Origin: Bacteroidota bacterium
Lineage (GTDB): Bacteria; Bacteroidota; Rhodothermia; Rhodothermales; UBA10348
Assembly: GCA_004356385.1 (NCBI GenBank)
Contig: SMXL01000108.1
Coordinates: 1-7,077 of the forward strand
Reading direction: 5' to 3'
DNA length: 7,077 nt
The number at the start of each line of letters is the position of its first letter. The first letter of the stretch is position 1. Below are positions 4,726-7,077 of the stretch, in pieces. The translations under genes and the position numbers were made by a program. The notes beneath the pieces were generated by a model. That model was not told where the DNA came from. It searched no databases and saw nothing but the letters and a program-made list of their open reading frames with translations.

Positions 4726-6663
4726 ATGTACGATAAAATATTTGTCCCCGTTGACAATTCTGACCACTCCCGAGCGTCTATAGAGCTTGCCGTTCATTTA
4801 GCAGGCCAATTTGGTGCGACCCTCGTGGGGAGTCATGCCTATGCTGCCCGGCTGCACGACTACCGATTCAAGCAAATGGAATTCACTCTTCCCGAAGAAT
4901 ACCTGGTCGAAGCGGAGATGGAGAAACAGCGCAAGATCCATGATTCACTCATTACGATGGGTCTCGAACTGATTTCTGATTCTTACTTGACTGTCATGCA
5001 CAAACAGGCGATGGAAGCCAATCTCCTGTTCGAACCTAAGTTGTACGACGGAAAAAATTTCGAGGTCATCTCAGAAGACATCAACAGTAACGACTACGAT
5101 CTCGTCATCATGGGCGCGCTGGGTCTTGGAGCGGTTCGCGATAGTCAGATCGGGAGCGTGTGCGAGCGGGTAGTCAGGCGTACGCGTACCGACACGATCG
5201 TTATCAAAAACACGGCGCCGATTGAAGATCAGTTGTCGAACAGTTCAAACGGTGTTCAGCATAAAGATGGTGGCGCGATTGTCGTTGCGATCGATGGGAG
5301 TCCGGAAGCCTATGCAGGCCTGAGATCCGCTATTGAACTAGGGAAAGCACTCGATAAGCCGGTTGAGGCGATTTCGGTTTACGATCCGTACCTCCACTAC
5401 GCAATGTTCAACAGCTTGGTGGGTGTTCTCACGGAAAAGGCATCCAAAGTATTCAAGTTCGAAGAGCAGGAACAGCTCCACGAGGATGTTATAGATACGG
5501 GCCTCGCTAAGATCTACCAGTCACACCTGGAGGTATCCCGACGAATCGCCGCAGACGAAGACGTCGATCTCAAGATCACGCTCCTGGATGGCAAGGCCTT
5601 TGAGAAAATTCTGGAATACGTCCGGCGCGAGAGGCCGTGGATGCTGGTGATGGGGCGCATAGGCGTTCATAGCGATGAATCCATGGATGTTGGCAGTAAC
5701 ACGGAAAATCTGCTTCGCCTGGTCCCCTGCAATGTCCTGCTTTCGAGCAAAAGATTTTCGCCGGACGTAGACGTCAAGGCAGAGGAGTCTATGATTTGGG
5801 TAGAAGAAGCCCAGCGGATTCTGGACAAGGCCCCTGATTTTGCAAAGGGGATAACCCGAACCATCGTGCATCGATGGGCGATGGAGCGAGGACACTCGGT
5901 TATCACCACGTCTGTCCTGGAGGGAGCGCTTTCGACCATTCTTCCCGAATCGTCGATGAAAGCGATGGGCATCATTGCTGAAGATGTGGCCATCAAGAAA
6001 ATTGGAGAAGAAGACAGGTCGGTTTATGTCTGTCAGAAGTGTGGCTGGGTAGGGCGCGACTTCGTGCCCACAAAATGCACGGTTTGTAGTGCGCCGCCGG
6101 ATCAGATCCAGAAACTCGACCGGGAAGACATCGAGAAACTCGCACCGCTCGAAGGTGCCATTCATGAAGAGAAAGCCTTTGACAATGTCAGAATCAAATG
6201 GACGGACGATGCTCGGACGCTCGTAAAAACCCTTTCGGATGGATACAAGCGCCGTCGAGCCAAGGCACAGATTGAAAAACGCGCTCGCGTCCGAAAAATA
6301 TTCCTGATTACGAAAGAAATGGTTGAAGATGTGGTTGGAAGAGCAGAAGCGGCTACGGAAAACCTGGAAGATCGAGGGAAATTGGGACAGCGCGCGGTTG
6401 GTGGAGCACAAAGTGGTGAAAATAGTGGGGCGCAGAACATTCGAGATGGGAAATATTCTTGGACGCCTGAAGCATCCGCGCGGCTCAATCGAGTTCCGGA
6501 GGGATTTATGCGAACCTCGACCAAGAAGAGAATCGAAATGGTTGCCGCAGCCAGGCAGACAGATCTGATCGACATCGAAATCGTAGGGGAAGGCATCAAG
6601 GAGGGCTTGAAGGTGATGGAGAAGATGATCAAACAGCAGAACGGGAAGACGAACGGGAAATAA
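4726..6663 (+). CDS. Tandem universal stress protein fused to three PCP_red-like domains and a rubredoxin-type metal ribbon
   Basis: This is a 645-residue soluble multidomain protein. Residues 1-162 form a UspA domain (start KIFVPVDNSDHS) with an intact ATP-binding motif G-X2-G-X9-G-S at 130-144. Residues 184-341 form a second UspA domain (IVVAIDGSPEA) with its own intact G-X2-G-X9-G-S at 310-324. Residues about 355-402 look like a PCP_red domain. Residues 434-456 form a rubredoxin-like ribbon with C436-X2-C439 and C451-X2-C454. Two more PCP_red-like units lie at about 488-536 and 577-625, joined by a Gly/Ser/Gln-rich linker (about 555-575). Universal stress domains usually stand alone or in pairs and bind ATP or dimerise, so this is a long and unusual chain. 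Both nucleotide sites look functional, and the ribbon could bind zinc or a single redox iron. A sensor, scaffold or redox role within cofactor maturation is inference. The gene starts 37 bases after the previous one with no clear ribosome binding site. Confidence 0.9.
   Translation: MYDKIFVPVDNSDHSRASIELAVHLAGQFGATLVGSHAYAARLHDYRFKQMEFTLPEEYLVEAEMEKQRKIHDSLITMGLELISDSYLTVMHKQAMEANLLFEPKLYDGKNFEVISEDINSNDYDLVIMGALGLGAVRDSQIGSVCERVVRRTRTDTIVIKNTAPIEDQLSNSSNGVQHKDGGAIVVAIDGSPEAYAGLRSAIELGKALDKPVEAISVYDPYLHYAMFNSLVGVLTEKASKVFKFEEQEQLHEDVIDTGLAKIYQSHLEVSRRIAADEDVDLKITLLDGKAFEKILEYVRRERPWMLVMGRIGVHSDESMDVGSNTENLLRLVPCNVLLSSKRFSPDVDVKAEESMIWVEEAQRILDKAPDFAKGITRTIVHRWAMERGHSVITTSVLEGALSTILPESSMKAMGIIAEDVAIKKIGEEDRSVYVCQKCGWVGRDFVPTKCTVCSAPPDQIQKLDREDIEKLAPLEGAIHEEKAFDNVRIKWTDDARTLVKTLSDGYKRRRAKAQIEKRARVRKIFLITKEMVEDVVGRAEAATENLEDRGKLGQRAVGGAQSGENSGAQNIRDGKYSWTPEASARLNRVPEGFMRTSTKKRIEMVAAARQTDLIDIEIVGEGIKEGLKVMEKMIKQQNGKTNGK
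5788..5931 (+). other. PCP_red-like domain 1 of the stress-domain fusion
   Basis: Residues about 355-402 begin with I-W-V-E-E-A, continue with L-D-K-A-P-D-F, a long helix containing R and W-A-M-E-R-G-H, and end S-V-I-T followed by a helix. This is the classic order (W..A, aPxF, helix, G-x-x-x-I-T, helix) and is the best match of the three units in this protein. Confidence 0.7.
6025..6093 (+). other. Rubredoxin-type CXXC...CXXC metal ribbon
   Basis: Residues 434-456 read YVCQKCGW, then an 11-residue loop, then CTVCSAPPD. Two CX2C knuckles with C-G after the second cysteine of the first pair are typical of rubredoxin and of zinc ribbons; the tyrosine before the first Cys and the W after CG favour the rubredoxin-like reading, but zinc versus iron cannot be decided from sequence. 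Confidence 0.75.
6187..6333 (+). other. PCP_red-like domain 2 of the stress-domain fusion
   Basis: Residues about 488-536 show W-T-D-D-A-R, then a very basic helix (GYKRRRAKAQIEKRARVRK) and F-L-I-T-K-E-M-V. The I-P-x-F element is replaced by L-S-D-G-Y, so this copy is more divergent than the first, but the W..A start and the I-T-K-E-M-V ending hold. Confidence 0.6.
6454..6600 (+). other. PCP_red-like domain 3 of the stress-domain fusion
   Basis: Residues about 577-625 show Y-S-W-T-P-E-A, L-N-R-V-P-E-G-F-M-R, a basic helix (TKKRIEMVAAAR) and a closing D-I-E-I-V helix. The W-x-x-E-A and R-V-P-x-G-F-x-R elements are well kept; the G-x-x-x-I-T turn is replaced by a D-L-I-D-I-E run. Confidence 0.6.
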
Positions 6664-6687
6664 GACTAGTACGGTGCAGACGAATCG

Positions 6688-7077
6688 TTGAAGACCTATC
6701 ACGACATTCTAACGGATGGTGGCTCTGATGTCGCCGGGCAGGTGCAGGAGCAGGAACGAAAGCTGAGACTTCGCCTGGATCAGATCGGCCATGTGGTTGC
6801 CGTCATGAGCGGGAAGGGTGGAGTCGGAAAGAGTTCGTTGACCGTCAACCTCGCAGCAGGTCTCAAAGAGATGGGATGGCGGGTTGGCATTTTGGACGCG
6901 GATATCAATGGAGCGTCTGTGGTTATGATGACCGGCGTTGCCCGAAACCCGGAGCCCACCGACGCCGGAATTTCACCGTCGGTCACACGCGACGGCGTTC
7001 AGGTGATGTCGATTGATCTGTTTCTGAAGGAGGGCGTGCCGGTGGAATGGGAAGCGGAGACGCAGCGGAGCTCCTAC
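6688..7077 (+). CDS. Mrp/NBP35-family (ApbC-like) Fe-S carrier P-loop ATPase (3' partial)
   Basis: The first 130 residues are visible and the frame runs off the end of the window. VAVMSGKGGVGKSS (residues 37-50) is the deviant Walker A of the Mrp/MinD/NifH-like ATPases with both lysines (43 and 48), and ILDADINGASVVMMTG (68-83) carries the DxD switch and the motif that in most Mrp proteins reads DADixGPS. Members bind Fe-S clusters between two subunits and pass them to target enzymes. Start choice: a TAG at 6667-6669 closes the frame upstream and TTG at 6688 is the only normal start before the P-loop except GTG 6742, giving a short charged leader of about 34 residues. It therefore lacks the N-terminal FSCA/DUF59 domain of many bacterial Mrp proteins. 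It begins 24 bases after the stress-domain fusion. The family is sure; the start is less so. Confidence 0.85.
   Translation, partial: MKTYHDILTDGGSDVAGQVQEQERKLRLRLDQIGHVVAVMSGKGGVGKSSLTVNLAAGLKEMGWRVGILDADINGASVVMMTGVARNPEPTDAGISPSVTRDGVQVMSIDLFLKEGVPVEWEAETQRSSY

Noticed and set aside
6639..6659. Direct repeat of GAACGGGAA near the end of the stress-domain fusion
   Set aside because: It is two 9-base copies coding NGK-T-NGK in a low-complexity tail, probably chance or minor slippage.
5521..6702. Long open frame on the - strand (about 390 codons)
   Set aside because: It lies wholly opposite the stress-domain fusion, whose domains are clear, and its translation shows no recognisable motif; it is a shadow of coding composition.

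Overview
The window is one strand of densely packed bacterial coding sequence: eight genes, all on the + strand, with gaps of about 1 to 37 bases and no internal terminator or divergent promoter visible. It reads as the middle of one long operon, cut at both ends (gene 1 lacks its 5' end, gene 8 its 3' end). The organism cannot be fixed from this stretch. GC content looks mid-range. Most starts lack a strong Shine-Dalgarno sequence, which would suit Bacteroidota/Rhodothermota-like bacteria, but that is weak evidence. Periplasmic c-type cytochrome and heme chemistry point to a respiring Gram-negative-type bacterium.

Layout. (1) 1-1292: a membrane-anchored heme protein with the end of one cytochrome c domain, a complete second cytochrome c domain (CSDCH), an ethylbenzene-dehydrogenase-type heme b domain and a C-terminal membrane helix. 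This is the kind of subunit that serves type II DMSO-reductase-family molybdoenzymes (nitrate, chlorate, selenate, DMS and ethylbenzene enzymes). (2) About 1322-2581: a radical SAM/SPASM protein of the NirJ/AhbC/AhbD heme-tailoring type, with no ordinary start codon upstream of its essential CX3CX2C motif and with a PCP_red-like domain at its C-terminus. (3) 2608-3417: an unrecognised 269-residue soluble protein. (4) 3445-3684: a small two-cluster ferredoxin with an unusual second cysteine set. (5) 3713-4309: a degenerate nucleotidyltransferase-like (DUF6036-like) protein. (6) 4311-4688: an unrecognised small helical protein. (7) 4726-6663: a 645-residue fusion of two universal stress domains, three PCP_red-like domains and a rubredoxin-type zinc/iron ribbon. 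(8) 6688-7077: the start of an Mrp/NBP35 (ApbC-type) Fe-S carrier ATPase.

How they may work together (inference). Genes 2, 4 and 8 suggest Fe-S and heme cofactor chemistry, gene 1 is an electron-transfer subunit of a respiratory oxidoreductase, and genes 3, 5, 6 and 7 look like accessory proteins. The striking link is the PCP_red-like fold, otherwise known from the end of the BchB/ChlB subunit of dark protochlorophyllide reductase. It appears once in the radical SAM protein and three times in the stress-domain fusion, with no chlorophyll gene in view. The best working idea is a maturation, repair or redox-sensing module for a molybdo-heme respiratory enzyme encoded just upstream.
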